Program-made: the position numbers and the translations under genes
The notes under the pieces: model-generated
Seen by the model: only the letters and a program-made list of their open reading frames with translations
What the model was told of the DNA's origin: nothing
Databases searched by the model: none
Part shown: piece after piece, positions 1-11,647 of the stretch
Layout: every line of letters begins with the position of its first letter
How positions within the stretch are numbered: position 1 is the stretch's first letter
Assembly (NCBI GenBank): GCA_949357655.1
Contig: CASHTG010000009.1
Coordinates: forward strand, 310,001-374,000
From: Parascedosporium putredinis
Lineage: Eukaryota > Ascomycota > Sordariomycetes > Microascales > Microascaceae
Reading direction: 5' to 3'
DNA: 64,000 bases

Positions 1-2320
1 ATAACGAGGCATTCTAGGGGTTGGCGTCCCAGAATCTTTGTTGGCTTGTCTCTTTCCTCGCGTAATCCTCCCATATACACATGGTCGTTCTCATGGATAT
101 GCATTGTCCTCTTCTCTTTTGAAGCGGTCAAATGCTAACACGATCTACTTAATCCCGGTAGACATGGCAATCGGATGTCTACGCCCCAGGTTGCTCGCCT
201 AGCCTCATCTTATACCCGATGTGTCTCCCCAAACCTCAGCGTTTCTTGATACATGATAGACTCACGCGATGCCACGACAGCGAATGCCACCTCCACAATC
301 TGTTTTATCGCCCACTTGAATTCTATCCAGTCTCTACAGTGAGACCTCTGGACCATACGCGATAACATGCCCTAATCGAGCGTGGGGATGAATAGATGGG
401 AATATAATCGGACGCACCGGCTTGGAGACCGAAGCCTTTTCAAGGCCCTTGGCTTAGGAGGCGAGCCCTGCCAGTTTCGGTTTCTTCTATCACGCCTCCT
501 CGGCCCTTAGAATCCTAAAACCCTGCTTGGAGTAAGGTGACGCTTAGGATGAAAGCAGGTGTCCGGCCTTGAAGCGGGCATACTTGTGCGGCTCTCATTT
601 ATCTTAGCCACTCAACTCAGAGTCCAAGTGGCACTCCAATATCGCGAGGTCTTCGCATAGTGACGATCACCTGTGAGATTTCCAACAATTGTGATATATT
701 GAGGTGTGGCTAAAAGACGGCTTCGTGCGGTCGAAGGGCAGGGACAACGAGGCCCTTTCACAGACTTGGATGAGTCAAGTGCCAGAGATCTGGGCTCTTT
801 CTTAAGATATAGTGATGGGAAGACTGCGGTCTCCAAGGGAAGCTCATACTGGTATCGGCTTTACGAGGTCTGACGTACGTACCTTTGGATCGATCTATGA
901 GGATGTCCCGGAGCGGATGACACCACTTCGCCATCACTCTGCTCGTAGATAACGGCGCGCCGTTACCCGGCAGTTCTCTGAACACCTCACTAGACGTCAA
1001 TCTCTTCATTCTTCAACATATTTCTTTACTGAGGCTTCTTAGAAACCTTGGAGACGGTGCACCAGAGGTAACCCTTGCCTCGTGGACAGGATGCCCGAGA
1101 AATTCCGCGTTTCGCTTAGGAAAGACTACCAGTGATGAGCGGCTACTTCAGAGCTCCCTCGCCGGAGAAAAGACCATCGTCCTTACTGAAGTTAAGGTTA
1201 GGTGTCATCCTGCACCAGCTTCCCCGCTGACCAAACGGTTGCCCCCGTTTCTGTCAAGGCAGCTCTGTAGGAGGACTACGATATCGGGAACCATGTCGAT
1301 CACCGGTTACTATCAAAGCCCCTCGTTAGCCGACATGGAAATGGAGCAGCAATGCGGTCGTTCTTCCTGAGCTCCTCGGCTTGAGCGCCATCCCTGTGGG
1401 TAAGGGCGTGCGATACCGCCGCCGGGTTTCCGGAAGAGGTTGTGCAGAGTCAGTTTGCGTACTCGCTGGCGTGTCAAGTTGTGAGGATGAATAACAAGAG
1501 ATGTCTCTTCTTGACCAGAATTCGACAGTGGGTGCTTTCTGATATTTTCATAATCCTGGAGCTAATTTAGGTCATCTCCTTCGACGTGCATATGGGGTCA
1601 GTAGGGTTGGTACGATGCGATGCCCCGAGAATTTTGAGATGATGGACGGAACGGGCGGCCCCACAGACATCTCCACCGCGGCCCCACTCGCCCCGGACGG
1701 AGAATGGCTGCCGGTGGCTTGTGGCTAGTGTCCCACACGTGTTGTTGTGGACTTGTCATACGACTGGACGGATCCTCAAGACCTATAATTATTTCTTCCG
1801 TAACGGCTAGAATAGCCAGCTCAAGCCCGATGAGTTGCCCCCTCCCTTCCGCGATGTTCTTCATCGAGTACTCTAGTGGTGCCACTCTTCTGCAACCCTA
1901 CCAACACCCTTGAACGAGGGGCGGAGGGCTTATCCGAGGCAAACGAAGGTGACCCCAGGAGCTTGATTCTTTATTGTCATCCTAGGATGTTCGGTGGCTT
2001 CACTGGCCTGAATACTAAGAGCTGGACTTGTGGGTATCTAGTTCCCCATTCTGAGGTGGGAGCTTCCGGAAGACTCAAGGCTGCATAGATACATAAAGGT
2101 ATTGGTTTTGATGAGGCATTTGAACCCTTTTTTAATAGAATACGGATCTATATAGCCTTTGCTATTGGACAAGTATCCCCAGCTGCCCTCGAGGCGGTGC
2201 TTGCCCCTAGATCTGCTACCCCTAGATCCACGTGCTACTACTTTTAAAACTCAAACTCTTTTCTACCAGCCTTCCCTCAGCGTCGGCAATAGGTATGGGG
2301 TCCTCTAGGGTTGGAAGACG
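1..2320. other. No supported gene
   Basis: All open frames here are short (under about 100 codons), overlap each other on both strands, and show no domain or splice pattern I recognise. No tRNA, transposon end or long repeat is visible. It may be the far 3' flank of gene A or decayed accessory DNA. Confidence 0.5.
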
Positions 2321-2905
2321 TCAGGACGGATTTGGCTTTTGATGATCATGGTAGCCCCCATTGAAGTTGCCGTTGAATTGATGTCCCGGACCACTATTGT
2401 TGTTCTGAACCCCCGCCTGTATTCGAGTACTGGGAACCGCTGCCATTGTTGATCCACGTGTGGCCGTTGGTTTTGGGGGCTTGGAGGTCTTTGATCTGTC
2501 GGAGAGCGTCCTTTAGTTGCTGAATCAGACCCTTGATTTCCTCTGACTCGAATAGGGGTCTTCCGCCACATTGATAGTGCCTTGGAGAAGATCCTTGGTA
2601 ACGGCTGTTGCGTCTTTGCCATTTTTACCCTCGCGCTCGTAAACGACTATGTTGGTGAGTTCGATGGCAGCGTCCAGGCACGGCCCCAGAGCCTTGTTCA
2701 GATTTTCGAGGTCCTTGCCATCTCCGGTGAGCTTGACGGGTTGAATGCTGTTGAACGTCGTGTGGATGGGTTGCAGCCAATTGGGAAGATGTTTGCGTTG
2801 TTCGTGCTCGGCAGGAAGTTTCTTGACTGTTTCGACAATCTTTCCGACATCGTCCTTTATCTTGGCAATTATGTTATTGAGTGATTCGGGGTTGGGAGTC
2901 GTCAT
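2321..2905 (-). CDS. Small protein with C-terminal sigma-type amyloid repeats (gene A)
   Basis: I do not recognise the N-terminal domain. After joining two frameshifts the protein is about 195 residues: a probably helical N-terminal part (about residues 1-110, starting MTTPNPESL), a charged helix around EEIKGLIQQLKDALRQIK, then a Gly/Asn/Gln-rich tail. The tail contains three 9-residue units in register (for example NNGSGSQYS, NSGPGHQFN) and ends FNGGYHDHQKPNPS before the stop at 2321. The same repeat closes gene B and precedes the NACHT domain of NLR1, so this looks like a sigma-motif effector or signalling partner. The breaks lie at a run of four C in the coding strand (plus 2555-2558; one base lost) and a run of five G (plus 2410-2414; one base gained). 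The start is the first ATG after an A-rich leader. The gene is divergent from B. Function as an effector is inferred from motif and position only. Confidence 0.6.
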
Positions 2906-3680
2906 GGTGAGAGAGCGGGCTGGAAAAGAAAATAGAAAAACAAAAAAAAAAAAGAAGAGATGTCTATTCGGCGGGCCTTTGTGCTCTGCTGATCCAGAAG
3001 GGCAAAGGACTGGAGTCGCGAGAGACGGCCGAGAGGGTCTCCTGTCCGCCTTTTAAATTTCCCATTCCCGTCCCCAATTGAGCTTCCATCCTTGAGAGAT
3101 GAGGATCGCGAACATAGACCACATAGAGCCCGATTGGGCTCCCATCCTCAAGATGAGGATCACGAACGCAGTTTGGAGCCTTCAAGGTTGGGCAGAATCC
3201 CTCTGGTAGCCTTACTAGTCGGTTGCCGGGCCCTCCATTACCCGAGCCTGCTGTGTTCCGAACGGGGCTGAGGTGTGTGAGAGGCGCCGCTTGCTGCTGT
3301 GCGACCAACCCAAGACTACGCCTCGCAAGAGATTTCGGAGGGATTTGAAGAGGCGAGTCATCCGTTAGTCTAAGCCTGCCGACGTGGCCAACTCCATGTA
3401 GGTCAAAGACAACTATAACACCTACACGCTACGATGCAACTTGAGAATCACTCTCCGTTGAATTGCCTGTGAAATCGCCACCGCCCAGACTCGATTAGAA
3501 GAGAAAAGCAAGGTGTCTTTTGGGCACAAACATATGGTTCTGTTTTCTTTCCCCCTTTTTTTTTTTTTTTTCCAGAAAATCGATCCCACTGTCCTTGGAG
3601 CCCTGCGCTTCCGACCTTGAATGGGTAGCCCTTCCCAACCCCTCAAACCCTCAAACTCGATCAAACGCTCGCCGCCCAAC
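2906..3680. promoter_or_regulatory. Shared divergent promoter region of genes A and B
   Basis: This 775-bp interval separates the start codons of two divergently transcribed genes. It has an A-rich tract just upstream of gene A (2936-2953), a long T tract upstream of B (about 3553-3571), and an imperfect 40-bp direct repeat at 3077-3117 and 3133-3171. No canonical TATA box is obvious. Joint control is inferred from geometry. Confidence 0.45.
3077..3171. repeat. Imperfect direct repeat, about 40 bp, two copies
   Basis: Copies at 3077-3117 and 3133-3171 share ATTG-GCT-CCATCCT and GATGAGGATC-CGAAC blocks with a few substitutions and a two-base length difference. They lie inside the A/B intergenic region. 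Confidence 0.6.
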
Positions 3681-4325
3681 ATGTCGGGCCTCGAGGTCAT
3701 TGGCGTCATCTCCGGCATAGTCTCGATCCTAGACGCCATCGTGCGAATCCACGGAGTGGCCCGAGAGAACCATCGGCTTCCGCCAGCCTACGATGACATT
3801 ACCCACAGGGTCGCTCTGGTTCGCGAAACTCTGTCGGCGGTGGAAAGCCGTCTGGAAAAGGATACCGAAGATTCCGAGACTTACAAATCCATAGAATTGA
3901 CGCTGAAGGCGTCCGAGAAGAAAGCCAACCGACTCCTAGGCCTCTACGACGAGGTGTCTGCGCCATATGGGACAGGAGTAGCCAAGAGGTACATGTTGGC
4001 AGCGCGCGCTGTGAGGAGGAGAAGCGAGGCGGACCATCTGACCAAGGACCTCCTCTTAGACGTGCAGCTTCTCACAGGGCATCACGTCGTCAAGTCGGCA
4101 ACGGAGGCTCAAGTTGCCAGGCTCGCCGAGGCGATAGAAGAGGCGTCGACCCCCACCCCCGTCGAAGATAGGGTCGTGGCGGAGTTTAGGAATTATGGAA
4201 GCGGGTCGCAGAACATTCAGACCGGAAACGGATCCCAGTTCAATAACACTGGGAGCGGATGTCAATTCAATGGCACGTTTGAAGGGCCCTTTTACTTTGG
4301 CCCCATGCATGGGGTAGCTTCATAG
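3681..4325 (+). CDS. SesA-type domain protein with C-terminal sigma-type amyloid repeats (gene B)
   Basis: This encodes a 214-residue intact protein. Residues 1 to about 155 resemble the SesA/NACHT_N helical domain found in front of fungal NACHT proteins or as a stand-alone partner: it starts MSGLEVIGVISGIVSILDAI and continues with charged helices. Residues about 170-205 form a Gly/Asn/Gln tail of three 9-residue units in register (for example NYGSGSQNI, NTGSGCQFN), followed by an aromatic stretch (EGPFYFG). In known fungal systems such tails adopt an amyloid fold templated by the N-terminus of a cognate NLR; NLR1, 2.2 kb downstream on the same strand, carries matching repeats. An in-frame ATG lies 60 bp upstream (3621), but the SesA family usually begins at MSG, so I place the start at 3681. 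No intron or frameshift is seen. Domain assignment is from pattern recognition. Confidence 0.8.
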   Translation: MSGLEVIGVISGIVSILDAIVRIHGVARENHRLPPAYDDITHRVALVRETLSAVESRLEKDTEDSETYKSIELTLKASEKKANRLLGLYDEVSAPYGTGVAKRYMLAARAVRRRSEADHLTKDLLLDVQLLTGHHVVKSATEAQVARLAEAIEEASTPTPVEDRVVAEFRNYGSGSQNIQTGNGSQFNNTGSGCQFNGTFEGPFYFGPMHGVAS

Positions 4326-6541
4326 GGATGAAATATGGGCGGTCTGGTAATTGGATGTTTTGTGTCGGAAGGGGGCTAGGATCAATCTTGGAGCTGAAGA
4401 TGGACAGAGCCCGACCAAGTTGTGGAACCCTAGAAAAGACTTGATGTTTGCACATATGAGGGACTTGCCAGGCTCAAGGGAATAGAGAGTAATGTCGGAG
4501 AGCCCGGCACCCCAGGTCCTCTGCCTTGGCTCTTAGAGGGCTGGGCGCCCTTGCTGGTAGCATACTTGTACATTATCATCGGCATTTTGACAAGCCCACA
4601 TCGTTGAACCATATTGTCCGAGAACACCTCTTTCTCAATATTGTGCCATGGCTACCTCGGCACACCATCTCACACACCATCTCACTCCGAAAGGAGTCGG
4701 AAAGCGGGGTTTGGCTTCCCTGTCGAGCGCAAAACGCGCAGAAGCAGCAAGGCTCGGCGTTGGGTCGACATGCCATGCACCAGGCTGTCCAGAGGCGTGG
4801 AGGGGCTTCATGCCGTTATGTAGTACAAAGACGAGGATACTGAAAATTCCCGCACGAAAAACAATAACCGGAAGAGAGGGCGGATGGCGCCCGAACGTGA
4901 GAGCCCATCAACCCTTGCATGCAGTTCGGCTGCGGACTGGATACACCGAAAAAAATAAAGAGAGACAGACGCATATAGACAAGGACTTGGTACTATGCAA
5001 ACCGCCTCGACTCCGAAACATCCATGTAACGTGACGGCCAGAGCCAGCGGTATGAGAAAGGCAAAAGTGAAGTGCGCCGTTCTTAAGAAGCGCTAGTCGC
5101 CACCTGCACAGGTTTTCCAAAGACTGGCACCTTCTTGTGCTCTTTTCCGCGCCACACTTTAAGTTCGGACTCAACGTCGATTCATCGTCTTCGATATCCA
5201 CCTTGTTGACCATCTCTGATTACGTTCCCCTCCACGCTAGCCAGCCTACGGTGGGTAGGTCCCACGGCATGGAGGGTTGAGCGTATGTATGCAAGACGAG
5301 AACCGGAATTGTTCCGGCTGCGTGGGTCGATACCCCAGTCCGTGGCTCGCTTACGGTACTGTACGTGGTATTGGCCACGGGGACTCTGCGGCGATGGACG
5401 ACTTCCTTTCGCTCTTTTCAGAGGGTAGATGGCCAGGGTATGTGCGCTGTGAGCAGGGTCAACTATCCTCCGTGGGTGAGATGCTAGAATGTTAGCCTAT
5501 GCCCCCTTCCCCAGTACCTGGCTGCAGCCTTCAACTTCTATTGAGACCCGTAAACGGCGGCAACGGTATGAACGCATATGTGGGGGCGTTACCGGCCAGT
5601 GAAGAGCGAGTTTGTGGGATCGCCGGTGTTGTGAGGACAAGGCTAGGATGCTTGACAGATTTGAGATACCCAATCGGCCACCGCGGATGACCGTCCACCT
5701 TATCGGGACCGCAGCTTTGTGCACCGCAAGAGGGGTGGGGGACCGAAGGCTCTTGCTCTCTCCGGGAAGAGGCCCTTGGCATGGGCGTCCGCGTGGCAAG
5801 TTGACCTCAGACGTGGATGGAGTTTAGGTACGATGCTTGACCTTGAATCATCATCGGGTTTCGGTCCTAGCTTCGGTTATAAAGGTCGGGCTTGACGTGG
5901 AGAGCAAGATAGACGCTGGACTTTGGCCCTTGTTCCAATATCCCTGAGGCTCGGTAAGCCGTTTTCTGCCAGACTTCTGAAAAAGGAAGCGGCTCGTGGG
6001 TCTAAGCAAGTCCAAGTACCTTTAGCTAGATTCATATCCTTGGCTGATTTGTAAGAGATAGAGTGATATCTTCGGAATATACTTTGCTAATCCGTTGTTC
6101 GGTCTGTCCTTGACTTGTCCCGACCTTCGATAAAGCCTCCTTTTGCATGTATCTAAGCCCTCTTGTTTTTCAGAGCGCCACAATGCAACGTCCATTACAG
6201 CTTAAATCTTACACATGGGGAGCGCCGCCGGAACGGAGCCGCATCCTTTCACAACATGGATGTTGAGCAGAGGGGCCCGTTTAAGTCGGACTTCCTGCTC
6301 CTTGTCCTTGGCTACGGTCCTCCTCCCTCTGTATCTTCGCGGCACCCACTTCCTCTCTTTCCATTTTCATTCCCCATCAACTCTCCTAACTCTGTTGACT
6401 TTACAGCTTTCGTCTCATCACCAACCTCTTCCATATCAGGTGTCAATCCAAGGGCGCCTTGAGAACATTCGCGCCTCTTGAGTGACTTATGAACCGCCTT
6501 GGGACGTCGACTTTAGTGCTGGCCCCCGTGCTACTCTGATC
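4326..6541. other. Intergenic region between gene B and NLR1, no gene seen
   Basis: Short overlapping open frames on both strands, none with recognisable content. The last 300 bp (6170-6480) are pyrimidine-rich and could be the NLR1 leader. Confidence 0.5.
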
Positions 6542-9500
6542 ATGGAAGCACTCCGACGACTCCTAGACTTTCTAATCATATTGATACGCGGAGTTATTCA
6601 CTCGAGACTCTTTCCATGGCGAACAGACCCGGTCCCGCAGGTTCATATTGACCCTGAAAAATCTGGCGATTCTACACCGGCGGCGAAAAGTACTCCGCCG
6701 CCTACTCTGAGGGGGCGCATTCTAGCGATCCCAAGCCAGATTCAGTATGTGTCCCAGACATACCGAAACCGCTACCTTCAACAGAAGCGGTTCCCACGTT
6801 GTCCGAGGTTGGGCAGGAGATCAAGGGCCGGAACCGGGATAACGGCCCCGGAGGAGAGTCCAAGCTGAATGCCACAGGCTTTCGCTCTCAAGCTCAAAAC
6901 CTAGACGTGGGGGAGGCACCCAGAACAATAACCATGGCGGAGGCCAGCAAAACGGTAACCATGGGCCAGGCGAGCAGAACAATAACAATGGTACAGGCAA
7001 TCAGAACAATTACCATGGCACAGGCCATCTGATTATTGGCGACCACACAAAGATAGGGGTGCCGGGTAAGTTTCAGCGATGACGCGGCTACTGAGCATTA
7101 CAGCATGTGAGCTAACTTGAATGTTTATTTCAAGAGCAAAGAACCATCAAGGAACAGTGCCTGATATCTCTATCATTCCTAGGGATGAATGCGGAGGAGA
7201 TCGAAGCTGATATAGAATGGAAGACCTGTGCTTGGGTAGTTCAGCATGTAACTTGCCAGGAATGGGTGACGAGCGTTGAAGGCTTGCTCTGGATCTGGGG
7301 GAAGCCTGGCTCTGGGAAGTCAACCCTGGTGCGATATATTCGACAGGAGGAATGCCTCTGGGAGCGTGAAAAACTCTTGTGCTGTCCTTCTTCTTTGACG
7401 ACCAGGGCGAACAGCTTCAAACCCGGACGGTTGGGCTTCTCAGGTCCCTGCTTCATCAACTTCTTCCGCATTCTCCCGAGGCGCTGGGGAAATCGTTGCC
7501 GAATTCGAGGAGCGGTGCGTTAATTGGGGCGAGGTCGAGAAAAAGTGGCAGTGGGCCGTGAAGGATCTGTGGCGTCGTTTCCGGTCTTCTCTTCGCGAGG
7601 TCCTGAAACGGAAATCGGTCTTGCTGATTGTCGATGCTTTAGACCAATGTGCCGACCTTGATGAATCTAGCCTGGCCTCGAAGCTTCGGGGTCTTCTCGA
7701 GATTTCTTCCTCCTCCAGCTCGAAGCTTCATCTCCTCTTGACGTCTCGGAGCAGTCTTCCCCAGGGCACCGGGCCAAGCTTTTCCATATGTGTCGAGAAG
7801 GAGAACCGGGATGCTCTGCTCACTTATATCCGGAAGATATATCCCGAGGACCCCGCTCTCTGCCGAAAGATGCTCGATGCCGCGCAAGGCATGTTTTTGT
7901 GGGTGCATCTTACGAGCGTGCAAGCCGAAGCGGACAAAATAGGGCCGGAGACGATAGCGAAGAATCTCGAGACGTGTCCTCGAGGTATGGACAATTTGTA
8001 TGAAAGGATTATTCATGACCGACGAGAAAAGGCCGAGTTTCTGAAACTGGTCCAATGGATCTGTTTCGCCAACCGGCAACCGTCTCTTGCTGAATTACGA
8101 TGGGGGATGCTGATGGAGGGTGACCCTTCCCGGCAGTCGCTTGACAAGTGGGAGGCGGCCTCGAGTTGGTCTGACGAGGACTTTGAAAGGTGGATCAAGG
8201 CGCTCGGAGGTAAAATCATCGAGGTCTTCCAGCTGGGCGACAGGACGATGGTGCGATTCATTCACCAGTCAGCTAAAGACTTCTTCCTTCGGGGAGGGCT
8301 TGCGGCGCTCCGAGAAAGTGTGGAAGGAAAACAGAGGTCGTCCAAAGAAGAAGCGTACCAACTAGCGCACTACGACCTGTTACGCAGATGCATCCACTAC
8401 CTGATGGCAACGGAAATATTTGATCTGGATATCAGCGTGGACCTCAGCAAGCCGCCGGAGCTCAACAAGCCAGCCGCGGAGCGGCATAACTTGATATCGA
8501 GGTTTCCATTATTGGAATATGCCACGCTTTCATTGATGGAGCACGCAAAAGCAAGCGAAGCGAAAGATCATAGGAAACAAGACCTCCTTCGGTGGTTCAA
8601 CCAGCGTTTTATCACTCGGTGGACCAAGCTTTTCCGCATCCTAGCTCCATGGCCCGCCGACTTCGCATCACAGCTAAATCAAACAACCCTAGTACACGTG
8701 CTATCATGGTACAATTTGGGAGCGACGCTTGGGGCTGTTCTGAAAGCCGGGTCGAAAGAACGCCAGGAGATCAACAGGAAGGATGGTGGCGGCCAGACGG
8801 CCCTGTCGGTGGCAGCTGAGAGAGGGAACGTGGAGGTGGTTGAGGTTTTGCTGGAAATCGAAGGCCTAAACGCCAACAAAGAGGATAATAGGGGTTGGAC
8901 AGCGCTCTCGTATGCGGCTGCGGCGGGCCGCGAGGGTGTCGTCAACCTGGTGTCCCGCCATAGTAGCGCCGGTGCCCAACACGCATTCTTTTTGGCAGCA
9001 GATCGGGGCCATGATTGTATCATTGGAAAACTCTTAGAACTGGGGTCCGAGGTCGACGCCAACGCCAAGGACGATGGCGGGCGTGCCCCTCTCATCCTAG
9101 CAGCGAGAAAAGGCCACGGCAATGTCATTCGGGAGCTCCTGACGTTTGATGTTGATATTGGCATCTCGGACGAGAACGGACGCACAGCCCTTATGGAAGC
9201 GGCGCGGGCTGACTACCTACTGATAGTCAAACAGCTTACCAACGGCCGCCGGGCTCTAGCTGATGACCGAGACAAGGAGGGACACTCGGCACTTATGATA
9301 GCAGCGAAATGGGGCCGGCTTGACATCTTCCAGTTCCTGCTCATGGAGAACCAAGAACAACTTAGTTGGAGGGACAATTCCGAGCGCACGGTGCTATCAC
9401 TGGCAGCCCAGAGAGGTCATATCGAGGTCGTTCGATGTTTATTACTGAAAGGCGGGATCAAGGTTAATAGCCGGGACCGTCATGGCCGAACGCCCCTCTC

Positions 9501-11647
9501 CCTTGCCACGACCATTGGTAGGATTGACATGATGGAGCTTCTGCTCGGCGAAGGGGAAGCGAAAGTCGACCTAGCCGACAACGATGGCCGAACACCGCTC
9601 TTGTGGGCGGTCGAGGGGGCCAGGTCGAGGTCGTCGGCCTACTTCTGAAACATCGGGCCGACGTAGACGCCCGGGGCGAAAAGAAGAAGACTGCGCTTCA
9701 ATACGCAGCATCAAAAGGCCACACGGAGATTGTGCGAAAGCTTCTCGAACACGGCGCCAATGTTGCCGCGAGGGACAAGGAACAAAAGACGGCCCTTCAT
9801 CACGCGGCTCGCGGAGGCCACGTTGCGGTGGTCCAGGTCCTCGTCGAGAATGGAGCTGATGTGAATGGTCAAGACCGGAACAAGGATACAGCGCTCATGT
9901 GGGCAACGGTTCACCGTCAAGTCAAAGTCGTCCAAGGGCTCCTCGCAATGGAGGAGACCGATCTCAACCTCAAGAACCGCCAAGGCTGCACGGCGCTTTC
10001 TATCGCGGCCAAGTTGGGCGTCACCAATGTGGCCAAGGCCCTTTTGGACACGGGCAAGGTGGAGGTCGATACGAGAAATTATCAGGAGCGGACTCCACTC
10101 TCGTTCGCAGCGGAAAATGGCCATATCCTGACGGTTGCGATGCTCCTCAGCCATGACCAAGCTGCAGGCATGGTGGGGAGCGATACGCGGGGCATAACGC
10201 CACTTATTTGGGCGGTAATGGCCAATCAATTCAATGTGGCGAGGATGCTTCTCAAGAACGGGGCCCAAGATGATGCGAAGGATAGCGATGGCCTGGCGGC
10301 GAGTCGTGCCGACGTGGTCCGCCAGCTCCTCGAGAAGAGGGAGATTGCCAGATCGACAGATGGCGGGGATAGGGATGGGTTCAACGAGGTCATGCGAAAT
10401 GGCTGCCCTGATACCACGATGTTGAACCAAGGCTGGGGAAATCGCATCGACGGATACGGGGCAAATGGCACAGCCTCCCGGACCGGCGGATACTGGGGAA
10501 AGGGAAGGGGATGATGGCTGGAGATCCTCGAGATCACCGTGGACTGGCGGCCGTTCCCTTGGCCACGTTCAACCGTCACGGCTCTGGCGCCGGAGCTGCG
10601 ATGGGAGGTTCAACCTTGTCTAGAAACCTTGCTGGCCTAGACGTGGCCACTCCCGTAGGTGGCTTCCGTTTCCCAAACCAGCCCAGAACTCCCGGCGGCA
10701 GGATGGCAGGACATCCCAGCTCGGAATTGGCCAATAATAAAGAGAACCGGCTAGGTCAGGCAACCGCTCTGCGAAACGCGGCGAAGAATGGCAAACTTAC
10801 ACAAGTCCGTGGGCTTTTCAACAGAAGCATCATTGACAGAAGCATCATTGACACGCCGGACGATGAGGGCTACACCGCATTATCATGGGCGGCCACGAAT
10901 GGACACGCGGATGTAGTCGCGTACCTAGTTAAAAATGGGGCCGACGTCAACTCCAACGCACAGAAAATGCCTGGGAACACTGCTCTTCTCCTGGCGGTAG
11001 CGCACTCGAAGCGCGGGACAGGCGCCTTATCCGAGGGCCATTTCAAGATTGTGAAACAGCTCCTAGAGGCCGGCGCCAAAGTCAATGCGAGAGTGGAAGG
11101 AGGACCCACGGCGCTTTTGCAAGCAGCTCGAGACGGCCAGTACGAGATTGTGGAGAATCTCTTCACGGCCGCCGACATTGACATTGGCATCAAAGACCAC
11201 GAGGGCCATACGGCGCTTTCAACGGCGTGCGGCAGGGGCTTCTACGAGATCGCCGAGATACTCCTCCGACGAGGCCGCGCCCGGGCAAGAGGGGATAGCA
11301 TAGCGATCGTACGTGCGGCGCAACAAGGCAGCCTAGACATCGTCAAGCTGCTTCTGGAAAACATGGAGGAAGTCGACGTCAACGTGAGAGACGAACGGGG
11401 CCGCACGGCGATCTCATACGCCGCCCAGTCCGGCAGCGTCGACATAGTTCAGCCCCTACTGCAGCGCAATGCCGACATGAATATCCAGGACAACGAGGGC
11501 CACACAGCTGTCGGGTGGGCATCAAAGGAGCGTCATCATCTTGTGATGGATGTTTTTCGTAAACACTGGAAGGCGGCTCAAAGTGATGAGCCAAAGTCCC
11601 AACACGATGCGGTCTCACCACATTGGGAGGTTCAGCAAGGTCGCTAA
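6542..11647 (+). CDS. NLR1: sigma-repeat / NACHT / ankyrin-repeat STAND receptor (frameshifted in this sequence)
   Basis: This is a fungal NOD-like receptor. In order: a short N-terminus with a hydrophobic helix (LLDFLIILIRGVI); a linker; a sigma-type amyloid segment of about four 9-residue units (6906-7045; for example NHGPGEQNN, NNGTGNQNN); an intron (7066-7134, donor GTAAGT, branch GCTAAC at 7111); a NACHT domain with Walker A (WGKPGSGKST, about 7295-7324), a downstream SFFFDDQGEQ segment and Walker B (LLIVDALDQC, 7621-7650); a winged-helix-like region; and at least 15 diverged ankyrin repeats from 8769 to 11550, interrupted by a Gly/Arg-rich spacer (about 10340-10790). The start at 6542 is chosen because MEALRRLL follows a pyrimidine-rich leader; an ATG at 6488 is also in frame. 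Six single-base losses break the frame (about 6715, 6912, 7378, 7488, 9614 and 10505), most at short G runs. The protein is otherwise fully readable. Alternatively the gene is a recent pseudogene. Confidence 0.75.
6912..7043 (+). repeat. 27-bp tandem repeat encoding the sigma-type amyloid units
   Basis: Four to five imperfect 27-bp units, each around CAGAACAATAACCATGG, encode the 9-residue units of the NLR1 amyloid segment. The reading frame used is the one that continues through the intron into the NACHT exon. Confidence 0.75.

Noticed and set aside
6542..11647. Programmed ribosomal frameshifting in NLR1
   Set aside because: Six shifts in one gene, with the same kind of break in unrelated genes, fit sequencing loss of run bases far better than a regulated mechanism.
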